A DNA stretch of 64,000 nt from Heliocidaris erythrogramma (GCA_025617745.1 CM046868.1:22807608-22871607); one strand, 5' to 3'; counted from the first letter of the stretch, positions 1 to 12,392 are shown. Notes: generated from the sequence alone by a model not told the origin. Numbers and translations: made by a program.

Positions 1-2400
1 TAGTTGTAACAAACAAAGGGGATTCCCCTTTTCTATAAATAGACTCATTGCAATGTTACACTCTTACTAAGAGGTTCATACACAATCAACACATTCCAAC
101 ATGTACATTATACATTGCAAGTATCCTATAGTACATCACACACAATGTAAAGATCTAGAATGTTCTCTCTACTGGATGTGCATTCTGATTATTTCACTGC
201 TACACATTATATTCCCTTTTCACATATGAATAATACTCTCTCTTCTGGATATTTCTCTGTTCATAAAATCATATAGAAAACTGAAAAAATAACTTCCTTC
301 TAGAAGATTCCTTAATTATATGACAGACTAGAGGATGAGAACTATTCAATTGATCTAGTACAGCAAACTGATTTTGAACGGACTGGATTCATATGAAGAA
401 GGATGACATTTGTAAGATCAATATTGCATGAGAAATTGGTCTTGACTGCTTGATGTCTCTCTTCGATATTCTGCCCTACATGCCCTTATGCTTTATCTCG
501 CTCTCTCTCTCTCCCAGTCTGTCTTCCCTTTTCACCACTCACTCAGTATTAAAACATCAACAATCATATTCAAAAAGAACAAAGTACATGTAGTTTATGT
601 ATGATTTAAGTAGGGTCTATAACGAAACATCAAGGGTATAAGTCTTAAGAAGGCAAAAATAACGTTGCACAGTTCGGCTTAGATGTACACATCATAGAAT
701 AATAATGATATACAATAGTAATGAAGAAAAAAATTGTAATCAAGATCAAACTAAGCATCAAGATAATGATGGCGTTGATTATCTGTATTCTTATGTTTTC
801 ATTTCATTTATTTATTTCCATCAATATATTTATGTAGTTTAAAAAATACATACAAATCCAAATCAGAACAAAATATAAAATTACAAGATAGAGGAGACAG
901 CAAGAAAAGCAAGGAGCTTTATAAAAAGCTGCCACATTTGGTGTATATATAAATAAATACATAAAATGGGCATATTGGATGGATAGAATGTACATACATG
1001 TACATATGGCCAGTAATATAGGATTTGAAAGAGAAGTTAATCAACCAGGGCAAACCCTAAACAGACAATGTATGATGCCAGACAAATGCCTAATATTGTT
1101 CGAGTAAATACGATTTATAGTTGCGTTTGAGTGAGTTTAAAGATGGACTTAACTTTATATCTAGGTGTAATTCATTCCAGATCTTGGAACCCCTATAAAA
1201 TACACTTACTAAACCTACATTTGTTCTATTTAGAGACAAGTGATAATCTGAAGAACTTCAAGTAAAATAAGAATGGAATTGATTATTGGATTGAAAATAT
1301 TTGACAATCGTCAATGGAATACAGTCATTATAAATTAAGAACATAAATATTACAATGTTGAATTTATTCAAATCAAATACTTTCAATAGACCTAATTCAG
1401 CAACGTAGATTATAGTAAGTAACATTGTATTGATGGAAAATTCAAATTTGGGAACATGTAAACATTGAGTTGTTATTGTATCCTGCATACATAAAGACGA
1501 TAATCCATGAAATTACAGAACAACAGAACAACAAAAAGGATAAGGAACCGTGATATTAAATTTTGATGAATGATGAAGTTTTGTTAAATATGATTATAGA
1601 TCAAGACATACATGGACATGTATTGTACATGTATAGACATGATATAAAAATAATGGTCAAAGACATACAGGTTTTAAAATGCATTTGAATAAGGAATAAA
1701 CATTATAAATATTCATTTACATCGAAATTATTCTCTACTGAACAAGTTTACGCTCGACTTGTGACAAAGTCAGAAAGGTCATCATGGATTACTACATGTA
1801 TGTAATATCCTAAAATCTATTCACTGGGTCCCTGTTCAACAGCAAATCATCTCCAAAGTTTTGTTTTCACAAACACTATCGTACACTAAATGGATGAGCT
1901 CCTGAATACATTTAATCCCTTATAACATCCTTATTTCACAAGTCGTTCTGGTTTACGTTCATCAAGAAATAGTACATAATACGATCTCAAAGACTTTTGA
2001 GAAATCAATTCGAGGCCAACTGCAGTATGCCCTATTGTATATCTCATAGCAGTCATGTGCGGTTTACATTATACGTCATTTTGTTTGTACAATTTCTTCA
2101 GGCGTTGGACAAGGCTATTGAAATTGAATTAGGATGATTTTTTGAAAGTCTTTTAAAGCGATCGTAGGCTTAAGGGAATCCAAACTAAAAAGAAACTTGG
2201 GGATAGAGCATAATATGCAACAACAGCTTATTCTCTGTGGGAACGAGTTAACTTTTATCTCTTCAGACAGCCAATACCGTACACTTGAAACATTCAAAAC
2301 CAAACCTATATAGGACTCATCTAATGCTTATTGCCTATTATTAATTTCACTTGCACAGACGTTCAGCTACATATTATTCCACGCGCCATGAACATCTCTA
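1..2400. repeat. AT-rich intergenic stretch with old LINE-like repeat remnants
   Basis: No gene is supported here; every open frame is short and without recognisable domains. Several segments recur elsewhere in the window. 338-545 resembles 4420-4640 and 11270-11480; 617-770 resembles 9569-9703 and, more distantly, 13921-13990; 1400-2350 resembles 14085-14930 in order and orientation. The best preserved counterpart, near 14440-14530, reads like the C-terminal part of a LINE reverse transcriptase, so these are probably degenerate non-LTR retrotransposon copies. The repeated segments are seen directly; the LINE assignment is inference. Confidence 0.5.
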
Positions 2401-2497
2401 AAAATGGATATGTGTTCTTTATAAATATTTTCATTATTATAATAATTATTATTATTATTATTGAATATATCATAAAGAAATGTGAGAAAATTACAAT

Positions 2498-2568
2498 GCC
2501 CCGACCATGATTCGAACCCGGGACCCTGGATTACATGACCAGTGCTCTACCAACTGAGCTTTCCGGGC
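2498..2568 (-). pseudogene. tRNA-like sequence, copy 1 (SINE head or tRNA pseudogene)
   Basis: Read on the minus strand it shows an A-box-like and a B-box-like (GGTTCGAATC type) internal promoter, the D arm GCTCAGTTGGTAGAGC with one change in this copy, and a 3' CGGGGCA. The anticodon loop (CATGTAA) lacks the conserved T33, and the acceptor stem has a G-G mismatch at pair 5-68, so it is unlikely to be a functional tRNA. Confidence 0.6.
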
Positions 2569-2819
2569 TCCCGTCGAAGCAAAGTAACAATCTCACATAT
2601 AGCCCCTCTCTTTCCATCGAGCGTAGGGGGTTCATCAATACCAATTCCATGCATACGCTATATAATGGCCTATCAATGAGACAGGTCTTCCCTCTAAAGT
2701 CGGGCAAATCCATGCCAACGAATTTCTATAGAGGACAATTTAAATTTGTAATTAAATATCATAATTGATAGGATTGAAGTAAATTGAATATATCATAAAG
2801 AAATGTGAGAAAATTACAA

Positions 2820-2891
2820 TGCCCCGACCAGGATTCGAACCCGGGACCCTGGATTACATGACCAGTGCTCTACCAACTGAGCTATCCGGGC
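2820..2891 (-). pseudogene. tRNA-like sequence, copy 2
   Basis: Near-identical to copy 1 on the same strand, with the intact D-arm sequence. It has the same non-canonical anticodon loop and the same acceptor mismatch. It is followed on its 3' side by the AT-rich tail shared by all copies. Confidence 0.6.
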
Positions 2892-2925
2892 TCCCGTCAA
2901 AGCAAAGTAACAATCTCACAAATGT

Positions 2926-2976
2926 GAGCACTGGTCATGTAATCCAGGGTCCCGGGTTCGAATCCTGGTCGGGGCA
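2926..2976 (+). pseudogene. Partial tRNA-like sequence, copy 3
   Basis: Only the anticodon arm, variable region and T arm are present, starting at GAGCACTGG. The 5' acceptor and D arm are missing. It begins about 35 bp after copy 2 ends, in opposite orientation, and so forms the hinge of the inverted repeat. Confidence 0.55.
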
Positions 2977-3108
2977 TTGTAATTTTCTCACATTTCTTTA
3001 TGATATATTCAATTTACTTCAATCCTATCAATTATGATATTTAATTATCATTATTATTAATATTATTCCACAAAAGAGGATCAAGTCCGTTACTTTGCTT
3101 CGACGGGA

Positions 3109-3180
3109 GCCCGGATAGCTCAGTTGGTAGAGCACTGGTCATGTAATCTAGGGTCCCGGGTTCGAATCCCGGTCGGGGCA
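3109..3180 (+). pseudogene. tRNA-like sequence, copy 4 (most complete)
   Basis: A 72-nt cloverleaf-like unit: acceptor GCCCGGA, D arm GCTC...GAGC, anticodon-loop sequence CATGTAA, T arm CCGGG-TTCGAAT-CCCGG, acceptor TCGGGGC plus A73. By position the anticodon would be TGT (Thr), but T33 is replaced by A and base pair 5-68 is G-G. It is probably a tRNA-derived SINE head rather than a working tRNA gene. Confidence 0.6.
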
Positions 3181-3324
3181 TTGTAATTTTCTCACATTTC
3201 TTTATGATATATTCAATTTACTTCAATCCTATCAATTATGATATTTAATTACGAAATTTAAATTGTCCTCTATAGAAATTCGTTGGCATGGATTTGCCCG
3301 ACTTTAGAGGGAAGACCTTACATG

Positions 3325-3760
3325 CTTCCATTCCTTCTTGACCATTCCTGTGTGTCCGATGATGATGATGATTGGAGTAAGCTCCGCTTTCACGTTCCAC
3401 TTCCTCTCTATCCTGAGGTCTTGATATACATGTACTTGATTCGTTTGTCTCTTTGACAGCAATGTTAATGTCATGATGGGGAACAGAAACCTCGATGATA
3501 ATAACCGTGTTTCTGTCCCTTACGACAATGTCTGGCTTATTAAGTTTATAGTTTTATCCGTTATGTATGCCATAATTCCAGTAAATACGGTGCTGTCATT
3601 GGTCAGGGTAACTGTTTGCGGTAGGTGTTTCAACGGATGATGGCATGCGTATACCCATGATCCATGCCAATGAATAAGTTTGGCAATATTCTCATGTCGT
3701 GCGATATACTCCCTCTGAGCAAGAATCGGCATCCTGATTGCATGAGTGTTTTTGTTCATT
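3325..3760 (-). pseudogene. Non-LTR retrotransposon pol C-terminal remnant
   Basis: On the minus strand the translation includes LAQREYIARHENIAKLIHWH, then a PDIVVRDR-type motif, a (I)EVSVPHHD segment and YQDLRIERKWNVK. This order is typical of the C-terminal region of invertebrate LINE (R2-like) polyproteins. It is broken by at least one frameshift and lacks the RT core, so it is a dead 3' fragment. The same remnant recurs at 10205-10760. Family assignment is from memory of the motif order only. Confidence 0.55.
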
Positions 3761-3800
3761 TTCCATTATTATTATTATTATTATCATTAGTATTATTTAC

Positions 3801-3941
3801 CTAACTGCGACGTAAGGCGAAACCTAACAATAGGTTTATTCCGTCACAATAGAAACTCAACGTTCGGGCGAAACGAGTGTGGGTTAGGGCGAAACGTTAC
3901 AAAAGAATGAGATAAAAGATTTCGCCCTAAGTCGCAGTTAG
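3801..3941. mobile_element. 141-bp palindromic MITE inside duplicated block copy 1
   Basis: The ends are inverted repeats: ctaactgcgacgtaaggcg at the left, and the reverse complement of the right end reads ctaactgcgacttagggcg. The element is absent from the corresponding point of copy 2 (about 10790), so it was inserted into copy 1 after the duplication, or lost precisely from copy 2. Confidence 0.7.
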
Positions 3942-4929
3942 AGTTATTATAATCATCATCACCATTATCATCAATACTATAATTATCATTATCATTAATA
4001 TTATCATCATCATTATCATTATCATCATCATAAGATATGACAAGGGGCTTTGTTTTACACGAAATTTACGCCCCTGGATACAAACATAATAGGAATGAAA
4101 GAACTTGTATTGTAAACTACTATAATATGTTTAGGCATATTTTTAGATTATAGTAAACCTGAGGGAATTTTGCATGTACTATATGTTAACAATAACAATA
4201 ATTCATTTGAGAGTTCCCTGACGTAACAATTTAATATTTTGAAAGTATTTATATGACGTTAAATTGCACGGGTTTCTATTAGCTCTTTTTATACAAATAA
4301 TTATGTTCGTGATTTCTAGCTTGCATGCATTTCGCACATCAGAATATTCATAGAAAATATTACCCAGTTCATCCAAATCAGGAAATACGTTAAAAGATGA
4401 TTCACTTTCGATATTTGAATAAAACTAGAGCAGACGATGAGAACTATTGAACAGCTCTAAAATATAGCAAACTGATTTTGACCTAACGAAACTGGATTCA
4501 TATATGGAAGAATAATATTCTAAGAAATCCTGAAGTATGGCCAATATTGTGCTTGGTATTGACTGCTTGATGTCTCTTCTTTCGATATTCAACCCGCTTT
4601 CTCTCTCCTCTCCCCTGTCTATCTTCCCTTTTCTCACTTAGCATTTCCTCAGAAGTTCTTTTTTCCCATTTCATTTGTTATTTATTTGCTTCATTACAAA
4701 ACATATGAAAAACGTTGCAAAATATATACATGTATAATTGTATGCCTGCATAAAAGCAATATTTACGGTCTCATACCAACAAGAAAAAACAAGAAAGAAA
4801 TACATAACAGTTATAAGACAATCAAGAGGGAAAAGTACATGTAGTGGGCTAAAACTAGAGTGTGCATAAATACGTATGACAATTATTAGGGTGATACTTG
4901 ATGTTTTCTGATCACCATACACATTGTCG

Positions 4930-7615
4930 AGTATTAAAGGTTTTTCACTCTAAAGAAATTGCCCAACATGAAAGTATGTGTTAAATATGACAATTTTATG
5001 CCCAACTCATGTAACACTTTGATCGTTTTGTAGTAACATTTTTTTTATCATAACTGGACAAAATGTTGCCCATCTTGGTATAGTTCAAAATCGGTCCGAC
5101 ATATTAAAGGGATTCGGTAACTTTGTGGAGACTTGATTTAATAAATTGTTGAATTTTGATATCTGTCTTGTATAATAATGTTCAGATGGATAAATAAATA
5201 GCCAGGCATATAAAGGTTTTCAAATATATAATGCTATTACTAAGATATCTATGACTGAATATTCCAATTTACGAAAGCGTATGGCCATACGCTTTAGTCT
5301 AACACTGAGTCTATGGGGAAAATGAGTCTGGCATTTCCGGTCACTTGCATATGTTTACTTTTGTGAAGCACATGATGATTTTGAAGTGCTTTTTTTGCCT
5401 GGGCTTCATTTTTGCACCATATTACATACAATCATGTAAGGCCAGGCAGCTCAGATTTTATCAAGCCTCTACAAAGTTACCAAATCACTTTAAGTTTAGT
5501 GGGCATCTTTTTTTAACCCAGATTTTTAAAGTGTAGTAAAAGTGTAGTAAAGTGTATGATCTTGTAAATCAAGGGACTTTGTTTGTATGTAAACCATAAA
5601 CATAGATAAATGGGAATGGGAATTTTGACACAGATTCCTGAGTACTGATCTTATCAGACTGTGACGGGCAGAAATCGTACACAAAGCAGCTATTTTCATG
5701 TTATTGATCCAAACAAAAACAAAAATTCCCAAACTCGATACCCCTGGTAAGAAAGGTATTTAGATGTTGAACCCGGATCTTCTAAATGTCATAAAGATGT
5801 TGTTTGTTATCAGTTTAAATCAAGGGACTTTGTTTGTATGTAAACCCTAAAAAATCACAGATTTAGATTGCTATCGAGTCTAATTGACATCATCAAATCG
5901 ATGTCAACGAGATTTATCGTGTACGCAAAGTATGTAGCTATCGATAAAGGAAGTAGGCAGATATTGCTGTTGTTTCTTGTATATTATTAAGTGGTAAAAG
6001 GATTGGGTGATTATGATCATCACATAATGATGTTGACAGTGATAATGGTAAATGGTACCATGGGGTTTATTTTAATCAATATCATAGTTATCATAATACA
6101 TTATAATTTTTATTATCATTATCATCGTTAGGCATATTATTATTTTAACGTTCAAAATTATATTTACCCCTTAAACTGACATTTCTGCATCGGAGTAGCT
6201 ACGGGGACACGGGGCCTAGGGGTCAATCAAATGGCGAAAAATAAAGAAATAAATAGAAAACGAAAAAGAGAGAAAGAATATATAGAAGGGAAGGAGAATG
6301 TGAAAAGAAGGCTCCTCCCACACCTTCCATCAAATCAATGGCCTTGTTAATTTACATCTACCGAGTCAGACCGGCAACTCCTCTCATGATGCCAAGAATG
6401 GTTACTGATAGTGTTATTTTTGTGGTAAGAAGGCTATAAAATATCATAAAAGCAAGCTATAATTGCTGGAATTTGGTATTCCTTCAATGAAATACAAAGG
6501 CAACTCATTTTTATAATTTTGTATGGATATTATAGTACCCTTGTTACAGAAGCTTGGTCTAATCATTTTTTCCATGGCTGTATATATAGCCTATCAGCTT
6601 ATACAAATTTGGACTTTATGTTTTGACGACTATTGCCAATAATATATTTGCACATACCTCATTTGTTCATATCAAGTAGGGGGTTTTCAACATCTTTCCT
6701 CGTCCTTCATTTTTCCTTGTTGCATGGATTCTTAAATGATGACAATGTCGTTTCTTTATTGTCAATTCAAACAATCTATATTAGCCTACTTCAGTTGTTA
6801 TCGGAATAGGAGTTCTTTGAAATTATCAGAAACTCAAAACGATTTTCGTTCTGGGACATTTCAGGAAACAATGTCGGTCTAGTGAACTTCAGAAAAGTTT
6901 TCAGAAAGCTTTCGGTCTCGTGGATGGATAAATAGCTTTTCAGAATCCCCATGATACCAGCAGTGTCGGTCTCGACGGCTGTCGGTCACGTGGGCCGCAG
7001 CCCCCTCCACGTCATATGCTTAATCAAAATTATTTTTGTTTCTTTCACGAAAAACTTATTCCATCTTGTTCTGATTTCAACATTTGATTTAAACTTTGAT
7101 CGATAGATTAGGACAAATTACGCGGAGTTTGCAGATGAACATGAATGAAGGAGCGTGTAATCGCATTTTGATTGGGCCTTTACCGCAAAAAGCTTGTCAG
7201 ATCACATAGTTGAGCAGTGCATTTTCCTACAGTTTTTAATGATCCAAGTACATAAGTATAAACGTAACAAACGCATGCATAATTATAGAAGGGATATTAT
7301 GCTTCGTGGTGGTGGTGGTGGTGGGGGTGGTATAATTTTTTTATGTAAATATCATGTGTTTGTTATAATGCACTTTTAAGTGGAATAGTCAAGAGTTTAT
7401 TTCAGTTGTAAAATCTTGAAAATGAAATAAAAAAGTCTATAAAAAACGTAGACATTTAAAAGTTTATCTTAACACCCTTTAAGTTTCAAATTTGTCTCAT
7501 CTCAAATTTATCTAATTGCAAATTTTCCTTGTCTCTTATGTTTTACATCCACAAACAGAAATCACAATCATAATAAGTAGCATTTTTCAAAAGAAAATAT
7601 TATTAAAGTAAATAT
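4930..7615. other. No gene recognised
   Basis: AT-rich sequence with short open frames only. Two short segments (about 5570-5600 and 5818-5848) share the phrase aaatcaagggactttgtttg, suggesting another local duplication. A short GGT run lies at 7308-7330. I see no splice-linked coding exons, RNA genes or complete transposon ends. Confidence 0.4.
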
Positions 7616-7620
7616 TATTT

Positions 7621-7730
7621 TTTACCTCTGGCATTTTTACCTCTGGCATTTTTTCCTCTGGCATTTTTTCCTCTGGCATTTTTACCTGTGGCATTTTTTC
7701 CACTGGCATTTTTACCTGTGGCATTTTTAC
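7621..7730. repeat. Minisatellite, about seven units of 15-17 bp
   Basis: Units of the form tttacctctggcatt are repeated in tandem, with variants cctgtggcatt and ccactggcatt and small length changes in the T run. There are no spacers, so it is a simple minisatellite and not an array with unique inserts. Confidence 0.85.
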
Positions 7731-8394
7731 ACCGAACCCTAAAGGCACCGTCGCCCCAAGCTTTTGCTTTTAGAGGGGTGTCCTCCAACTATGTATGTAC
7801 CACATGAATGTATATTTTGTCATATTCTTGTTAAGTTATTACTTTGCACACTTATATTGAAAGTTGGAAATAAATGTCTTTAAATTGACAATTGAATTGA
7901 AATAGAAATGTTTGTTCAAGAGCATTTACAGTGGGTATATAAAGTAGTGCAATTGTTTTGCATAATCCAGATTATCTATGATAGTTGCAACTACACAATA
8001 CTACAAATTAGTCCATTTGACAGTCCTCTCCAATAGTGAACCTAGAAAAAGTTCTGTCCGAAATTGAAGGGTTTTTGTGGATTTTTGATCCCGTGTGTTC
8101 TCCGAACAATTTCAGCTATGCTGCTGAAGAAAGCAATATTATTTTGGGAAATTCGGGTGATTTGTATATTAAAATCCATTGTGTTGTTCATCCTATATAT
8201 GCAATGCAACCTGCTATAAGTTGTCTTGCGCTGTTATATACATGTGGCCATTTGGCTTTTTGCAAATTAGGCAAAAAAGCCCAAAGTTGTGTTTTCGGAA
8301 ACAAAGCTGATATAACACGTGAGATTACAGATCCACAATAAAATTCAACTTTTCTAGGTTCACATGACATCAAGTCGATTAAATTTTCTTACCA

Positions 8395-8795
8395 TGGCAG
8401 GGGGATACCCTTCCCTTGTCATACACAAAATTTACGCCCCTGGATAAGGAAATATAATATATAGGAATGAAGGAATTTCCCCGCGTACTGTAAACTAATA
8501 TGTTTTGGCCTTTTATCTTTTTAAATTACAGTAAAACTGAGGGAATTTCGCATGTGCTAAGTCAACAAGAACAATAATTCCTTGAGACGTCCCTGCCGTA
8601 ACAATTTATTATTTTGAAAGTATTTAACATGACGTGATATTTCGAGAGTTTGTATTAACTCTTTAAAAAAAAGTTTTCTTGATTTCTAGCTTGCATGTTT
8701 TTCTCACGTCAAACAATTGATAGAAAGTAATGAGTACCCGGTTAATCCAGAACAGGAAATACGTTGAAAGATATTTCACTTTCGATATATTATTA
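8395..8795. repeat. Third, diverged partial copy of the duplicated block
   Basis: Matches 4040-4410 and, less completely, 10900-11260 through phrases such as tttacgcccctggata, gagggaattt and cagttcatcc/ccggttaatcc, ending at the cactttcgatat stretch. It is more divergent than the other two are from each other, so it is the older copy. Confidence 0.65.
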
Positions 8796-9324
8796 AGATT
8801 TCTATAGCGCGCCATTATCCATTTTGATTAAATGCTCAAGGCGCTTCACAACATAAAGAAATTTATACAAATATAACAAGAGAATGAATAACAAGAAAAA
8901 AATATCTGTCTTCAAAACGCAAGATTGAACAAAAGGGATTTTAGGTTGCCCTTATGAATAAATCTAGAGAACTATTGAATTCTCGCTACCCCAAATACGC
9001 AATTTCGCCAACAGATGGCGTTTGTCATGCAAACCACGCATGCGCAGTGCTGACAATATCCCGATTGGGTCGACAAGTGTTTGTCTTTTTGCATTGAAAA
9101 TGTACACAGGTATTACAAAAATCCTCGAGTTTGAGTTTAACCGACATGTTTGAAAAGATACCATCATGATTTATTGAGACAATTGGTTGCATTTTCAAAA
9201 TTTGAGTGGTTTATGTCATGTGATCCAAAAATTAAGCATTTTAGCACTCATATTTTTATTCATAAGCCGTAGTATTTCAATACGGACTGGAAGTGAAGTT
9301 AACGAAGATGCGGACCATTTCCAT

Positions 9325-9515
9325 AGAGTACATTTATATAGAAGAGTAGCGACATGGACGTCTGACTTTTCTGGACACAAAATGGCGTTCGAATTCTTTT
9401 TATTGAGAACACCCAGGTGCTCATTGGAATTGAATAGAAATGTTGCGTAATATATTGGACACAAAATGGCGTTCAAATCTCAGGTTGTCGCTACTCTTCT
9501 ATATAAAGGTACTCT
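9325..9515. mobile_element. Short MITE with about 29-bp inverted ends
   Basis: The left arm (agagtacatttatatagaag and onward, 9325-9353) is matched by the reverse complement of 9487-9515 with one mismatch. The interior contains two copies of acacaaaatggcgttc, suggesting internal duplication. Confidence 0.6.
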
Positions 9516-9568
9516 ACATTTCCATGCATAATATTGCCCTCTACGTCGAAAATTGCATATTTGAGGAA

Positions 9569-9703
9569 GTCTTAAGAAGGCAAAAATAACGTTGCACAGT
9601 TCGGCTTAATAGATGTACACTTCATCATAGAATAATAATGATATACAATAGTAATGAAAATAAAAATTGGAATGAAGATCAAACTAAGCATCAAGATAAT
9701 GAT
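9569..9703 (+). repeat. Copy of the 617-770 repeat, truncated by a G tract
   Basis: Runs parallel to 617-770 (ttaagaaggcaaaaataacg, then tcaagataatgatgg) and then stops abruptly where a pure G run of about 30 bases begins at 9703. Confidence 0.7.
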
Positions 9704-10200
9704 GGGGGGGGGGGGGGGGGGGGGGGGGGGGTGTCGACAAAAAAAAATTTCACCAGACCTGCAACATTCGCTCATTGGGGGGGGGGGGGGGTCCAGTTTC
9801 CCTCCATAATTCCCTGACAAGCAAAAAAATAAATAAATAAATTTTAAAAAAATAAAAGGTCTTCATTCTAAAAAGGGGGGGGGGGCAGAATCGAGAACAA
9901 AAAATCGTCCACAAGCCGCAAAGCGGCGATGTCCACCAGCCGCGTAGCGGCGAGCCGATTTTTTTCGCTATTTTGAACCCCCGTAAGTGATGTTTTCCTG
10001 GCATCTACTAACGCAATGGAGACCATAAAAAGCAGTCCTGTGCTATATAGGAACGTACTGTGTGGTTCTGGACATATTATGATGGCGTTTTTCTATGCAC
10101 ATTAAATTTTTACCTGGCAGCCCAAGGGGGGGGGGGGGTTAAACCCCCTAACCCCCCCCCCCTCCCCCCCCCCCCCCCCCCCGTAGATCCGGCACTGCCG
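9703..10200. repeat. G/C homopolymer-rich repeat of the GTGGCGGATCC family
   Basis: Contains pure G runs at about 9703-9731, 9777-9791, 9877-9885 and 10125-10137, and C runs near 10151-10182. The segment gtccagtttccctccataat...ccctgacaagcaaaa is shared with 17250-17300 and 31660-31695, identifying one repeat family that carries the G tracts. Long open frames across it encode poly-Gly or poly-Pro and are not genes. Confidence 0.7.
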
Positions 10201-10204
10201 TATA

Positions 10205-10760
10205 TTTTTCTTGAAAGAACACCGCGGCTAATGTCCGAGTGTTTTTCTTATCAGTCTGGCTGTGCCCAGGATAGCTGCCTTCTAAAGGTCGTATATAGGC
10301 AAAGATGAGGAGAGATCTTGCATGCTTCCATTCCTTCTTGGCCATTTCTGTGTGTCCAATGATGATGATTGAAGTAACCTTCGCTTTCACGTTCCACTTC
10401 CTCTCTATCCTGAGGTCTTGATATACTTGATTCGTTTGTCTCTTTGACGGCGATGTTAATGTCATGATGGGGAACAGAAACCTCGATGATATTAACCGTG
10501 TTTCTGTCCCTTACGACAATGTCTGGTTTATTAAGTTGATAGTTTTATCCGTTATGTATGTCATAATTCCAGTATATGGTGCTGTCATTGGTCAGGGTAA
10601 CCGTTTGCGGTAGGTGTTTCCATGGATGATGGCATGCGTATACCCATGATCCTTCAGCAATTACCAATGAATAAGTTTGGCAATATTCTCATGTCGTGCG
10701 GTATACTCCGTCTGAGCAAGAATCGGCATCCTGATTGCATGAGTATTTTTGTTCATTTTC
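10205..10760 (-). pseudogene. Non-LTR retrotransposon pol C-terminal remnant, second copy
   Basis: Duplicate of the 3325-3760 remnant. Its reading frame over the YQDLRIERKWNVKAK region is better preserved and extends through KKEWKHARSLLIFAYIRPLEG before running into the G-rich repeat. It lacks the RT core. Confidence 0.5.
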
Positions 10761-11722
10761 CATTATTATTATTATTATTATTATAATCATCATCATCATC
10801 ATTATCATAAATACTATAATTATCACTATCATTAATATTATCATCATTGTCATCATCATCATCATCATTATCATTATCATCATCATAATAAATGACAATG
10901 GGCTTTGTTTTACAAGCCCCTGGATACAAACATAATAGGAATGAAGGAACTTGTATTGTAAACTACTACAATACGTTTAGACCTATTATATTTTTAGATT
11001 ATAGTAAATGTGAGGGAATTTCGCATGTACTATAATTATGTTAACAATAACAATAATTCATTGAGAGTTCCCTGACGTAACAATTTAATATTTTGAAAGT
11101 ATTTATATGACGTTATATTGCACGGGTTTCTATTAGCTCTTTTTATACAAATATGTTCGTGATTTGCATGCATTTCGCACATCAAAATATTCATAGAAAA
11201 TATTACCCAGTTCATCCAAATCAGGAAATACGTTAAATGATGCTTCACTTTCGATATTTGAATAAAACTAGAGCAGACGATGAGAACTATTGAACAGCTC
11301 TAAAATATAGCAAACTGATTTTGATCTAACGAAACTGGATTCATATATGGAAGAATAATATTCTAAGAAATCCTGAAGTATGGCCAATATTGTGCTTGGT
11401 ATTGACTGCTTGATGTCTCTTCTTTCGATATTCAACCCGCTTTCTCTCTCCTCTCCCCTGTCTATCTTCCCTTTTCTCACTTAGCATTTCCTCAGAAGTT
11501 CTTTTTTCCCATTTCATTTGTTATTTATTTGCTTCATTACAAAACATACGAAAAACGTTGCAAAATATATACATGTATAATTGTATGCCTGCATAAAAGC
11601 AATATTTACGGTCTCATACCAACAAGAAAAAACAAGAAAGAAATACATAACAGTTATAAGACAATCAAGAGGGAAAAGTACATGTAGTGGGCTAAAACTA
11701 GAGTGTGCATAAATACGTATGA
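10313..11722. repeat. Duplicated block, copy 2
   Basis: Partner of 3311-4877 (see that entry). It is shorter because it lacks the 141-bp palindrome and has a partial loss near 10910 (the aaatttacgcccctggat segment is reduced). Very high identity in the last 700 bp suggests a relatively recent duplication or gene conversion. Confidence 0.85.
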
Positions 11723-11860
11723 CATTTGCAGTATGATTTTGATAAAGTATTATAAATGCATACTGAAATTTATTTCATTTTAGACTTATATTTTGTAAGT
11801 TCCTTGTAATTCAGCCCTGAAACTGCTATAAATATCACTTGAATACAATAGTTCGCAAAG

Positions 11861-12390
11861 TTAAAGGGAAATCTAACCCTATTGGCAAGTTGCTCTGAAT
11901 GAAAGAGGAAAAATCAGAGAATCAGATTGGTGAAAGTTTTAACGAATTCCGACAAACAATAAGAAACTTATGAATTTTTGAAAGTTGTAATCACTATATA
12001 CATATGGGAATTTCAATTTTTTTTCAAAATTTTTTCAAAATGTATTACTCAGTAGGATTTTTTTTATTTCATGAGGACCTATAACAATATGCTATCTCTA
12101 ATATATTTTGAGTAGGCCTACTGCTCCGAGGGTAAAGGCGCTTCGGAGAAAACCGCAAATTAATGATATTTTCCTGTACAACAAACAGGAGAATTGTCCT
12201 CAAGTATGTCACAATCGACTCATCAAATTGCCAATTTGAGATTCGCATAGATGTAGTGATCTCATTTTTCAAATATTCACAACTTTCTTATATTCCTTGT
12301 CCGATTTCTCTCAAACTTTCACGATCCTGTTTTTCTTATTTTTCTGCTTTCACACAAATCAACTTATCACCAAGGTTGGATTGCCCTTTA
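11861..12390. mobile_element. About 530-bp palindromic MITE
   Basis: The left end ttaaagggaaatctaaccct and the following ~140 bp are matched, with divergence, by the reverse complement of about 12240-12390 (its end reads taaagggcaatccaacc). Shared features inside the arms include the gtgaaagttt and tcggacaa/ttccgacaa stretches. The centre is AT-rich. A TTAA-type target duplication is possible but not clear. Confidence 0.65.
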
Positions 12391-12392
12391 CC

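Larger units (their letters stand above)
2463..3330. repeat. Complex inverted repeat containing four tRNA-like copies
   Basis: Two copies of a tRNA-like sequence lie on the minus strand and two (one partial) on the plus strand. Each is followed by the same AT-rich tail (attgtaattttctcacatt and onward). The outer flanks are also inverted: the stretch with tctatagaggacaatttaa at 2727-2760 recurs reversed at 3250-3290. The centre of symmetry is near 2920, between the second and third copies. This looks like a head-to-head duplication of a tRNA-derived SINE and its flank, able to fold into a very long hairpin. Confidence 0.75.
3311..4877. repeat. Duplicated block, copy 1 (pair of 10313-11722)
   Basis: Long stretches match 10313-11722 in the same order and orientation: the catgcttccattccttcttg start, an ATT/ATC microsatellite, the aaatttacgcccctggat region (partly lost in copy 2) and the tail ending at aatacgtatgaca. 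Open frames such as complement(4425-4637) and complement(11268-11480) encode the same 70 residues. Copy 1 carries an extra 141-bp palindromic insertion (3801-3941). The block contains a LINE pol 3' remnant on the minus strand. Confidence 0.85.

Noticed and set aside
7621-7730. Repeat array that might suggest CRISPR
   Set aside because: Units are contiguous with no unique spacers, and the context is eukaryotic. It is a minisatellite.
8036-8341. 101-codon open frame
   Set aside because: No recognisable domain, no splice partners, and it overlaps an antisense frame of similar size in repeat-rich sequence.
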